64,000 nucleotides of DNA, from the NCBI GenBank assembly GCA_963833115.1, contig CAWHWS010000002.1, forward strand, positions 806,001-870,000, given 5' to 3'. Numbering within the stretch: the first letter of the stretch is position 1; each line of letters begins with the position of its first letter. Positions 1-10,577 of this stretch are shown here, in pieces. Position numbers and translations under genes: made by a program. This DNA is from Hasllibacter sp963833115 (GTDB taxonomy: Bacteria; Pseudomonadota; Alphaproteobacteria; Rhodobacterales; Rhodobacteraceae). The notes under the pieces were generated by a model. That model was given only the letters and a program-made list of their open reading frames with translations. It searched no databases and was not told where the DNA came from.

Positions 1-95
1 AGATGCGCGGGGCGCCGGCCCGGACGGCGCGCCCCGTCGACGGCGGCGACCGCGAGGGCGAGGGGGGCGATCAGGAGGATCAGGGCGAAGGACAT
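1..95 (-). CDS. N-terminus of a hydrophobic membrane protein (cut by window edge)
   Basis: ATG on the minus strand at 93-95 opens a frame that runs off the window after 31 codons. The visible protein begins MSFALILLIAPLALAVAA, a hydrophobic segment followed by an arginine-rich stretch, as in an integral membrane protein. It is divergent from a LysR gene whose N-terminus resembles NhaR. LysR genes of that kind are known next to the NuoL-like subunit DabB of DAB inorganic-carbon transporters, so a proton-conducting (ProtonantipoM) protein is one possibility. This is inference from context; only the hydrophobic start is seen. Confidence 0.45.
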   Translation of the reverse strand, partial: MSFALILLIAPLALAVAAVDGARRPGRRPAH

Positions 96-158
96 GGGCG
101 GCTCCGGTCGGACGTTCGGGACGGGATGACGCATCATGGGCGCAAGGGAAAATACATT

Positions 159-193
159 GATCGGTGCCGATCGTTCACTTATTCCGAACGATC
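159..193. promoter_or_regulatory. Two overlapping inverted repeats abutting the LysR start (probable operator)
   Basis: GATCGG-TG-CCGATC lies at 159-172 and GATCGTTC-N9-GAACGATC at 169-193. The second has perfect 8-bp arms and ends on the base before the LysR ATG at 194. LysR regulators usually bind dyads in the divergent promoter and repress themselves. A site touching the start codon suggests autoregulation here. The same layout occurs at the other LysR gene (41675-41703). Confidence 0.5.
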
Positions 194-1087
194 ATGGCGC
201 GCCTCAACCTCAATCACCTGCGGTATTTCCGGGCCGTCGCCCACGAGGGGAACCTCACCCGCGCGGCCGAGCGGCTGGGCCTGTCACAATCGGCCCTGTC
301 GGTGCAGGTCCGCGCGCTCGAGGACCGCTTGGGGCACGCGCTCTTCGACCGGCGGGGGCGGGGGCTCGAGCTGACCGAGGCGGGGCACCTCGCGCTCGAT
401 CATGCCGAGGCGGTGCACGCGGCCGGCGAGGCGCTGCTCTCGGCGCTGGAGGGCGGGGGCGAGCGGCCGCTGCGCGTGGGCGCGCTCGACACGATCTCGC
501 GCAACTTCCTGGCGCGGGCGCTCCGCCCGGCCCGCGGGGCGGCCCGCCTGGCGCTGCGGTCGCTCCCGCGCGGCGCCCTGATCGAGGAGTTGAGCGCGCT
601 CGGCCTCGACATCGCGATCACCGACCGGCCGGCGCCGGCGGGCGGCGCGTTGCGCTCCCACCGCCTGGCACAGGCGCGGGCCGTGCTGGCCGGACCGCCG
701 GGCCTGATGGGAGCGGACGCGCCGGCGCTCCTGGCCGGCCGGCCGCTGGTGGTGCCGGCGCGCGGCAACGGGGTGCGCGCGGGGCTGGACCGCTGGCTCG
801 ACGCGGCCGGGGTGGCGCCGCGGATCGCCGCGGAATGCGACGACATGGCGACGCTGCGCCTGCTGGCGCGCGACGGGTTCGGCATCGCGGTGGCGGCGCC
901 CATCGTGGTGGAGGCCGAACTGGCCTCGGGCGCGCTGGTCGCGGTCCCGGCGCCGGGCGAGCTGGTCGAGACGTTCTGGGCGATCACGGTCGAGCGCCGC
1001 GTGCCGCACCCCGTGCTGCCGGCGCTCCTGGCCGGGGCGGCGGAAATGGGCGAACATGGCGCGGGCGCGGCGCGGGAGGCGACATGA
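194..1087 (+). CDS. LysR-family transcriptional regulator, NhaR-like
   Basis: 297 residues. The N-terminal winged helix-turn-helix covers about residues 3-62, with LNHLRYFRAVAHEGNLTRAA and the recognition-helix segment LSQSALSVQVRALEDRLG. A periplasmic-binding-like effector domain follows from about 85 to 285. The LNxNHLRYF opening and the DRRGRGLELTEAG turn resemble NhaR more than CysB or CbbR. ATG 194 is chosen because the family starts a few residues before this motif; a GTG at 164 would add ten residues and cannot be excluded, since no good ribosome binding site precedes 194. The stop overlaps the aldolase start by ATGA, implying translational coupling. The effector is unknown. Confidence 0.85.
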   Translation: MARLNLNHLRYFRAVAHEGNLTRAAERLGLSQSALSVQVRALEDRLGHALFDRRGRGLELTEAGHLALDHAEAVHAAGEALLSALEGGGERPLRVGALDTISRNFLARALRPARGAARLALRSLPRGALIEELSALGLDIAITDRPAPAGGALRSHRLAQARAVLAGPPGLMGADAPALLAGRPLVVPARGNGVRAGLDRWLDAAGVAPRIAAECDDMATLRLLARDGFGIAVAAPIVVEAELASGALVAVPAPGELVETFWAITVERRVPHPVLPALLAGAAEMGEHGAGAAREAT

Positions 1088-1740
1088 GCGAGATCGAGGC
1101 GCGGGGCCGCGTCGTGGAGGCGTGCCGCGCGATGAACGCGGCCGGGATCAACCAGGGCACGTCCGGCAACGTCTCGGTGCGGCATGCCGGGCGGATGCTG
1201 ATCTCCCCCTCCGCCACGCCCTATGACGCGATGACGCCGGAGATGGTGGCGTCGATCGACCTCACCGGCGAGATGACAGAGGCCTGGGAGGGGCCGCGCA
1301 GGCCCTCGACCGAGCGGCGCTTCCACTGGCTCCTCCTCAAGCACCGGCCGGAGGTGGGCTCGGTCGTGCACGCGCATCCGACCTACTGCACCGCGCTCTC
1401 GATGCTGCGCGCGCCGATCCCGGCCTGCCACTACATGGTCGCGATCTTCGGCGGCACCGACGTGCGCTGCGCGGGCTACGCGACCTTCGGCACGCCGGAG
1501 CTCGCCGACCTGGCGGTCGAGGCGCTGCGCGGCCGGACGGCGTGCCTGCTGGCCAATCACGGCATGGTCGCGCTGGGCGGCGACGTGGAGCAGGCGCTCT
1601 GGCGCGCGGTGGAGCTCGAGGCGCTGGCGCGGCAGTACCACGCGGCGAGGCTCGCCGGCGATCCGGTGATCCTGTCCGAGGCCGAGATCGAGGCGACCTT
1701 CGCCATGCTGGAGGGCTACGGCCACCAGGGGGGAGGCTAG
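1084..1740 (+). CDS. Class II aldolase/adducin family protein (L-fuculose-phosphate aldolase-like)
   Basis: 218 residues, normal for zinc-dependent class II sugar-phosphate aldolases and 4-epimerases (FucA, AraD). Visible landmarks are GTSGNVSVR (phosphate-binding loop) near residue 25, the zinc-ligand motif VHAHPTYCTAL near 95, and LANHGMVALG near 155 holding the last zinc histidine. Members cleave or epimerise sugar phosphates such as fuculose 1-phosphate in the cytosol; the substrate cannot be read from sequence. It overlaps the upstream LysR gene by 4 bp, so LysR probably controls it or shares its regulation. Confidence 0.85.
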   Translation: MSEIEARGRVVEACRAMNAAGINQGTSGNVSVRHAGRMLISPSATPYDAMTPEMVASIDLTGEMTEAWEGPRRPSTERRFHWLLLKHRPEVGSVVHAHPTYCTALSMLRAPIPACHYMVAIFGGTDVRCAGYATFGTPELADLAVEALRGRTACLLANHGMVALGGDVEQALWRAVELEALARQYHAARLAGDPVILSEAEIEATFAMLEGYGHQGGG

Positions 1741-1750
1741 GCCCCCTCCA

Positions 1751-5096
<3,346 letters not shown>

Positions 5097-5182
5097 GGCG
5101 CGGGCTCCCGCCGGGGCGCGGGTCCGTGGGCGGGTCTGAGCGCGCGGCGCGGGTGGGGCGTGCGGCAGGGAGGGCGCGCGCG

Positions 5183-5249
5183 GCGGGAACGGGGGGCGTG
5201 GCGGGAACGGGGGGCGTGGCGGGAACGGGGGGCGTGGCGGGAACGGGGA
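5183..5249. repeat. 18-bp minisatellite between imuB and dnaE2
   Basis: The unit GCGGGAACGGGGGGCGTG occurs three times exactly (5183-5200, 5201-5218, 5219-5236) plus about 13 bases of a fourth copy. It fills part of a 265-bp spacer (5097-5361) between the imuB stop and the dnaE2 start; these genes normally abut. The unit length is a multiple of three and the spacer has no stop in the dnaE2 frame, so a long N-terminal extension of DnaE2 is formally open but unlike the family. Confidence 0.9.
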
Positions 5250-7072
5250 GGCTCCCGCCCGCCCTCGGCGCCTGCCGGCGCCTCCGGCGGTTGGGCCGGG
5301 CCTCGCTGCGCTCGGCAGGGAGCCGGCGGCGGGGCCGTCGCCAGGGCCGGGCCGGCCCGGCTCACGCGAAGAGCCCCTGGACGAACCAGCGAGGGGCGAG
5401 CTCGACGGCGCGCGGCGCCGGGGCGGCGCCGGCGGGGGCCGGGAACGGCAGGACGGACTCCTCGGGCGGCGGCGGGACGTGCGCGCCGGCGGCGAGGGGA
5501 GCGCCGCGCCGGTCCCCGCCGTCGCCCGTATGGATCGCCGGGGCGGCGATGCGCGGCCCGTCGCCGGGATGCGGGGCGTCCTCCAGCGCGCCGGGCGGCC
5601 ACCGGCCGGATGGGCGCTCGGATCGCGATCCTCCGGAGTCGCCGTCCCGGGCCGCGCGGCGGGCCATGCCCGGGTCCGGCGCGTCGTTCGCGGCGCCGGG
5701 CGCGCGCGCCGCCTCCCCCGATGACGGGGTGGGGGAGGCCCCGCCTTCGGGCCCGGCCCGCCCGGACGTGCCGGGCCGCGCGGGATCGGCCGCCCCCCCC
5801 GGCGGGCCGTCCGCGCGCGCGCCTCCCATCCGGGCGTCCCGTTCCGCAGGCGGCCGGGCGGCCCGCGGCGCATGGGGCCCGGAGCGATCCTCGGCATCCC
5901 CGCCCGCCGTGACGACCCGCCCGCGCCCGTCGCCCAGCACGCCCTCGCGGTAGAGCCAGAGGCGGCGGCCGTCCGCGGTCTCGACCTTGTAGTAGTCGCG
6001 CAGGCGGGTGGCGGGGCCCTCGCGCCACCATTCGGGGGCGATGCGCTCGGGTCCCTCGTGGCGCGCCACCTCCAGCGGCACGCGCCGCCAGACGAAGCGC
6101 GCGGGCGGCCCCTCGGGCACGGCGTAGAGCACGCGCACCTCCTCGGCCGGGTCGAGCAGGCGCACGGGCCGCTCGCGCGCGATGACGGGCGGCGCGGCGG
6201 GGCGCGCGCCCAGCGCCGGGACCGGCACCTCCACCCGCTCGGGCAGGTGGCTCTCGCGCCAATGGGTCCACATCACCCGCCCGGGGCCCAGGCGCGCGGT
6301 CAGCCGGTCGAGCAGGGCGTCGACCTCCGCGCGCGGGCGCCCGCCGCCCGCCAGCCCCTCCTGCCGCGCCCCCAGCGGCTCGGCGCGCAGGGCCTCCAGC
6401 GTGAGGAGGTCGAAGCCGAAGCCGGGGTCGATCCGGTCCAGCCGGCCGTCCAGCAGGCGCCGCAGATGCGCGGGATCGCGCGTGGCGCGGGCGGTCGCGA
6501 CCTCGGCGGAGCGCCAGGTCCCGTCGACGCGGTAGACCGTGAGCTGCAGGAGGCGCGCGCCGCGCCCGGCCTTCGCGAGCTCGGCGCACAGCGCCTCCGC
6601 GAGGGCGGGCAGGTGCGGGGCGGCGTCCTCCACCGGCTCGGCCAGCCGCGCGCGCGCGACGAGGCGCCGGGGGTCCGGGGGGGCGTCCACCGGCTCCGGC
6701 AGGCGGCCGGTGGCGCGGTCCAGGAGGAGGAGCGGGTTCCGCTCCGCCGGCAGGTCCGCGAAGCGCCGCATGAGCGCGGGGCGCGGGACCGCCGCCAGCG
6801 CGCCGATCGTCCGGAGCCCCAGCCGGTCCAGCAGGCGCGCGGTGTCCGCGTCCAGCCCGAGGGCGCGCGCGGGCAGGGGCGCGAGCCGCCGGTCCAGCTC
6901 CGCCGGCGCGCAGGGGGGAAGGGCGGCGGCGGCCGAGGCGGGGGGCGCCGCGATGCGGGGCCGATCCGGTCCGATGGCGGGGGGCGGAGCCGAGAACGCG
7001 GCGCGCGCGGAGCGGGCGTTGCCCTCCCCCTCGGCAGGGGCCGTGCGCCGCGTCATCGGGCGCCGGGCCGCG

Positions 7073-7144
7073 GTCCCGGAGAGGGTCCCGGCCGGGGTCC
7101 TGGGCGGGGTCTTGGCCGGGGTCTCGGGCGAGGTTCCCGGCCGG
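7073..7144. repeat. 12-bp degenerate tandem repeat inside imuB
   Basis: Six consecutive 12-bp units of the type GTCYYGGSCGGG run from 7073 to 7144. They lie just downstream, in the gene's direction, of the internal TGA of imuB, in the low-complexity linker. The unit adds four residues per copy without changing frame, which points to replication slippage rather than insertion of foreign DNA. Confidence 0.75.
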
Positions 7145-7759
7145 GCCCGGCCGCTGCGCGGGCGGCTCCCGCGGCGAGCTTCGAGACGGGCCGGGGAGCG
7201 GGATGGCGATCAGCCATCGCGGATCGCCTGGCGCAGCGCCCCCCGCGCGGCCCGCATCGCCCGCACGTCACGGACGCCGTCGGGGCCGGGGGCGGATCCC
7301 GGGCCCTCGTGCCGCGCCAGGGCGTGGGCGGCGGCGCGGGTGGGGGCCATCGCGACGCGCGCCGTGAGGCCCTGCGCCCCGAGGCGGCGCACGATGTCGT
7401 TCAGCATCGCCGGCTCGCCGCCGAAGAGATGCGCCGAGCCGGTCGCGTCGAGCACGATGCCGTCGGGATCCGCGCCGTCCGGGCCCGGGCCCTCGGCCAC
7501 GGTCCAGGGGCACCAGCGCCGCGACCAGAGCGCGAGGCGTCCGAGCAGGGCGGCGTCCCCCTCGGGATCGCCGGGCTCGACCCGAAGGTCCGGATGCACG
7601 GCCTGCGCGTCGACCACGCGGCCGCCGGGGGCCAGGCCGCGGGCGCGGGCGGCGGCGTCCGCGGCGTGGATCACCGGGCCGTGCGGGCCCGGGCGCGTCA
7701 GGACCACGGGCCCGCCCGGCGCGCGGATGCCGGGCGCGGCGGCGCCGGAGGCGGGCCCG

Positions 7760-8608
7760 TCATGCGCGGGCGGCGCGGGCGGCCATCCCTCCGTCCGGCC
7801 CGCCATCGGCTCCCCCGCCGGCTCCCCCGCCGGCTCCCGCGTCCGCCGCCAGCGCTCGATCGCCAGATGCGGCAGCCAGACGGAGACGATCCGGCGGTCC
7901 GGCACGGGCTGCGCGCCCGACGCGGGCCGCGGAGCCGGCGCGCTCCTCCCGCCGCTCGTGCGCATGCGCGCCGTCATGCGGCTCATGGCGCGCCTCCCAG
8001 CGACCCGGCGGGCGCCCGCGCGCTCGGAAGAGCTCGGCGTCCCAGATCGGCGCGCCGGGCGCCTGCGGGTCGAACGGATGCGGCGCGGAGGGCATGGCCG
8101 TCAGGCGCCAGCGCTCGCGCGCCGCGCTGAGCCCACCGCCGGCGCCCCCGCGGATCAGCCAGACCGGCACGCCGGAGGCCTCGGCCCTGAGCGCGAGCCG
8201 CTTGGTCGCGGTGAAGCTCAGGACCGCCGGATCGCCGTGGATCTCGCCCACCACGGCGCCCAGGCCCGCGCAGGCGGCGCCCTCCTCCATCGCCCAGAGC
8301 ACGTCGCGCGGATGGCTCACCTCGATGCGCAGGATGTCGGCGCGGGGCCCCGCCGCGCCGCCCGGGAGGTAGAGGCGCCCGCCCTCGCGGCGCGAGAGCC
8401 GGTCCTGCACCCACAGGATCGGGCCGCCGCCCTCCGGCAGGGCGGCCAGCACGAAGGCCGTCGCGGCCCCGTCCAGCGGGCGGCACGACTGCGCCTCCTG
8501 CAGGGCGGCGCGGCCCGGGCATGGCGGGGCCGCCGCCCGCGCGGCGGCTTCGGGCCCCTCCCCGGGGGCGGCGGCGCGCAGCGCCCGATATGTCGAATCG
8601 ATTCCCAT
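7760..8608 (-). CDS. imuA: SOS mutagenesis protein ImuA (RecA-like)
   Basis: 282 residues. ImuA is a RecA-like accessory protein of the ImuA-ImuB-DnaE2 mutasome. Recognisable segments are LPEGGGPILWVQDRLSRREG, GPRADILRIEVSHPRDVLWA and AVLSFTATKRLALRAEASGV, the degenerate RecA core. The family normally ends soon after the IWDAELFRARGRPPG segment. Here the frame runs on for about 65 low-complexity residues and overlaps imuB by 227 bp, suggesting that the original stop was lost. The start ATG 8608 lies 14 bp from a LexA box, so the whole minus-strand cassette is expected to be SOS-induced. Confidence 0.75.
   Translation of the reverse strand: MGIDSTYRALRAAAPGEGPEAAARAAAPPCPGRAALQEAQSCRPLDGAATAFVLAALPEGGGPILWVQDRLSRREGGRLYLPGGAAGPRADILRIEVSHPRDVLWAMEEGAACAGLGAVVGEIHGDPAVLSFTATKRLALRAEASGVPVWLIRGGAGGGLSAARERWRLTAMPSAPHPFDPQAPGAPIWDAELFRARGRPPGRWEARHEPHDGAHAHERREERAGSAARVGRAARAGPPDRLRLAAASGDRALAADAGAGGGAGGGADGGPDGGMAARAARA
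7808..7838. repeat. 12-bp tandem repeat in the imuA/imuB overlap
   Basis: GGCTCCCCCGCC is present twice (7808-7819 and 7820-7831) and partly a third time. In the imuB frame it encodes EPAGEPAGEP, an in-frame insertion between the first beta strand and the substrate-binding part of the Y-family palm. Confidence 0.75.
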
Positions 8609-8622
8609 GCACCCGCCTATCA

Positions 8623-8637
8623 GTTCACTATTCGTTC
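8623..8637. promoter_or_regulatory. LexA (SOS) box upstream of imuA
   Basis: The plus strand reads GTTC-ACTATTC-GTTC, an exact match to the alphaproteobacterial LexA consensus GTTC-N7-GTTC. On the minus strand it is GAAC-N7-GAAC, placed 15-29 bp before the imuA start. LexA bound there would block the promoter until RecA-induced cleavage. imuA-imuB-dnaE2 is a classical LexA target in this class. Confidence 0.85.
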
Positions 8638-8796
8638 TCTTTGTGAAGATGGCGTGGACGTGGGTCGCGACGCGGGATCGTCCAGCCGGGCGCCGAGCCT
8701 TCCCGCCGCCGCGGCGCCATTCGCGTTGACAGGACGGGGGGGCGCGGCCCCATCATGGCGCGGGCGCCGGGAGGGCGCGCGACAGGGAGACGGGCC

Positions 8797-10146
8797 ATGG
8801 ACGACGCGGGAGCACGGACACAGAGCGACGGGCGCATCGGACGCGCCGAACCGAGGGCCGAACCGGGGACCGCCCCCGAGCGGGCCGACGAGCGGGCCGC
8901 CGGGCGCGTCCCCGACGGGGGGCGGCGGGCGTTCCTGCGCACGACGGGCCTGTCCACGCTGGGCGCGATGGTCGGGATGACCATCCCGTTCGAGGCGCGC
9001 ATGCCCGCGGGCCTGATCCCCGTGGCGGCCGCGCAGGGGATGGAGGAGGATCTGATGGCCGCCAAGGACGGCCTGATCGTGCTGGGCGACCGCCCGATCA
9101 ACGCCGAGACGCCCGCCCACCTGCTGGACGACGACGTCACCCCCTACGAGCGCTTCTTCGTGCGCAACAACGGCCTGGTGCCGGACACCGCGCTCGACAT
9201 GGACGCCGAGGGCTGGACCCTGACGATCGACGGCGAGGTGGACGAGCCCCTGGAGCTGACGATCGCCGACCTGCGGGAGCGGTTCGAGACCGTGACGATC
9301 CGCATGGTGATCGAATGCGGCGGCAACGGGCGCGCCTTCTTCCAGCCGGGCGCCTCGGGCAACCAGTGGACCACGGGCGCGGTCGGCTGCCCCGAATGGA
9401 CCGGCGTGCGGCTGGCCGACGTGCTGGCCGCGGCCGGCGTGAAGGACGGCGCCGTCTACACCGGGCACTACGGCAACGACGTGCACCTGTCGGGCGACCC
9501 GGAGAAGGAGGCGATCTCCCGCGGGGTGCCGATCGACAAGGCGATGGAGGCGGACGGCGCCATCATCGCCTGGGAGATGAACGGCGAGCCGGTGCCGGCC
9601 CTGCACGGCTTCCCCCTGCGCCTGGTCGTGCCGGGCTATCCGGGCTCGGCCTCGCAGAAGTACCTGACCCGGATCTGGGTGCGCGACGTCCAGCACGACG
9701 GCGCGAAGATGGAGGGCTACTCCTACCGCCTGCCGGCCTATCCGGTGGCGCCGGGCACCGAGGTGCCCGAGGAGGACATGGTGGTGATGGAGACGATGCC
9801 GGTGAAGTCGCTGGTCACGCACCCCCGGTCCGGCGCCGAGGTCGCGGCCGGGGCGGCGACCGAGGTGCGCGGCCACGCCTGGGCCGGGAGCGGCGACGTG
9901 GCGGCGGTGGACGTGTCGACCGATTTCGGCGCGACCTGGACGGCCGCTACCCTGGAGCCCGCGCCGAACAAGTACGCCTGGCAGCGCTGGCGCGCGGACG
10001 TGACCCTGCCGGAGGCGGGCTATTACGAGGTCTGGGCGCGGGCGACGGACATGGACGGCGCCATGCAGCCGCCGGTGGTGCCGGGGTGGAACCCGCGCGG
10101 CTACGGCAACAACATGCAGCACCGCATCGCGCTCATCGCGGGCTGA
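8797..10146 (+). CDS. Sulfite dehydrogenase, molybdenum cofactor subunit (SorA/sulfite oxidase family)
   Basis: 449 residues. A twin-arginine signal (GGRRAFLRTTGLSTLGA, around residue 47) implies folded export to the periplasm with molybdopterin bound. The Moco domain shows the cysteine ligand in RMVIECGGNGRAFF and WTGVRLADVLAAAGV; VVPGYPGSASQKYLTRI precedes the C-terminal immunoglobulin-like Mo-co dimer domain (ATEVRGHAWAGSGDVAAVDV). The family oxidises sulfite to sulfate and passes electrons to a c-type cytochrome. ATG 8797 is preceded by AGGGAG at good spacing; the 46 residues before the Tat motif are unusually long. The next gene encodes a small monohaem cytochrome, as in SorAB. Confidence 0.85.
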   Translation: MDDAGARTQSDGRIGRAEPRAEPGTAPERADERAAGRVPDGGRRAFLRTTGLSTLGAMVGMTIPFEARMPAGLIPVAAAQGMEEDLMAAKDGLIVLGDRPINAETPAHLLDDDVTPYERFFVRNNGLVPDTALDMDAEGWTLTIDGEVDEPLELTIADLRERFETVTIRMVIECGGNGRAFFQPGASGNQWTTGAVGCPEWTGVRLADVLAAAGVKDGAVYTGHYGNDVHLSGDPEKEAISRGVPIDKAMEADGAIIAWEMNGEPVPALHGFPLRLVVPGYPGSASQKYLTRIWVRDVQHDGAKMEGYSYRLPAYPVAPGTEVPEEDMVVMETMPVKSLVTHPRSGAEVAAGAATEVRGHAWAGSGDVAAVDVSTDFGATWTAATLEPAPNKYAWQRWRADVTLPEAGYYEVWARATDMDGAMQPPVVPGWNPRGYGNNMQHRIALIAG

Positions 10147-10172
10147 GGCCCCCGGCCATCGGAGGACCGGAC

Positions 10173-10565
10173 ATGACGGCAACCCGCGCCGCCGCCCTCG
10201 GGGCGGCCGCCCTGATCGCCCTGACGCCGATCCAGGCGACGGCGCAGCAGGGCTACGACCCGATGGCCGCCGCCCGCGGCGCCCCGGCTCTGCCGGGCAT
10301 GCCGGGGGCCGCCGGCCCCACCGCCGCGCCGGCGGGCGATCCCGAGCTCGGGGACCTGCCGCGCGGGGCGGGGGCGGAGGACACCTACTACCAGTGCGTC
10401 GCCTGCCATTCGACGGCGATCATCCGCCAGCAGCGCCTGACCGACGCGCGCTGGGACTACCTCTGGGGCTGGATGGTCGAGGAGCAGGGCATGCAAGAGG
10501 CCGAGCCCGAGATCCGCGAGAGCGTCCTCGCCTACCTCAAGACGCACTTCTCCTCCGAACGCTAG
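10173..10565 (+). CDS. Periplasmic c-type cytochrome, SorB-like electron acceptor of sulfite dehydrogenase
   Basis: 130 residues with a signal peptide (cleavage after QATAQ, about residue 24). A proline/alanine-rich linker and one haem-binding motif CVACH near residue 75 follow; the distal methionine is probably the WMVEEQGM segment. The start has GGAGGA 7 nt upstream and lies 26 bp after the sulfite dehydrogenase stop, so the two are cotranscribed. SorB passes electrons from SorA toward the respiratory chain. The assignment rests on position and size more than on sequence detail. Confidence 0.75.
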   Translation: MTATRAAALGAAALIALTPIQATAQQGYDPMAAARGAPALPGMPGAAGPTAAPAGDPELGDLPRGAGAEDTYYQCVACHSTAIIRQQRLTDARWDYLWGWMVEEQGMQEAEPEIRESVLAYLKTHFSSER

Positions 10566-10577
10566 CTCGGTTCCGCC

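Larger units (their letters stand above)
5362..7986 (-). pseudogene. imuB: DNA polymerase Y-family-like protein ImuB with an internal stop and low-complexity insertions
   Basis: ImuB is the catalytically inactive Y-family protein that links DnaE2 and the beta clamp in SOS mutagenesis. From ATG 7986 the frame shows RIVSVWLPHLAIERWRR, the palm region and GIVLDATGSAHLFGGE, then an in-frame TGA at 7210-7212. The same frame continues without another stop through LDRLGLRTIGALAAVPR, WTHWRESHLPERVEVPVP, APEWWREGPATRLRDYYKVE and the canonical C-terminus RWFVQGLFA. The gap from catalytic-like domain to helix-hairpin-helix is filled by about 100 low-complexity residues, and roughly 190 more lie before the C-terminus, so 875 codons replace the usual 500 or so. 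One point mutation would restore the frame. A Met codon at 7056 could start a truncated product, but with no clear ribosome binding site. Confidence 0.8.

Noticed and set aside
5097..5897. N-terminal extension of DnaE2 by about 270 residues
   Set aside because: It would read through the minisatellite and overlap the imuB C-terminus; the family N-terminus and a ribosome binding site fit GTG 5096.
7053..7271. Small minus-strand peptide with PRPRPRPR repeats
   Set aside because: It is the 12-bp repeat of the imuB linker read in another frame.
8726..8756. TTGACA followed by CATCAT as a promoter of the sulfite dehydrogenase gene
   Set aside because: The spacing is 19 and the -10 match is poor, so support is too weak to list as a feature.
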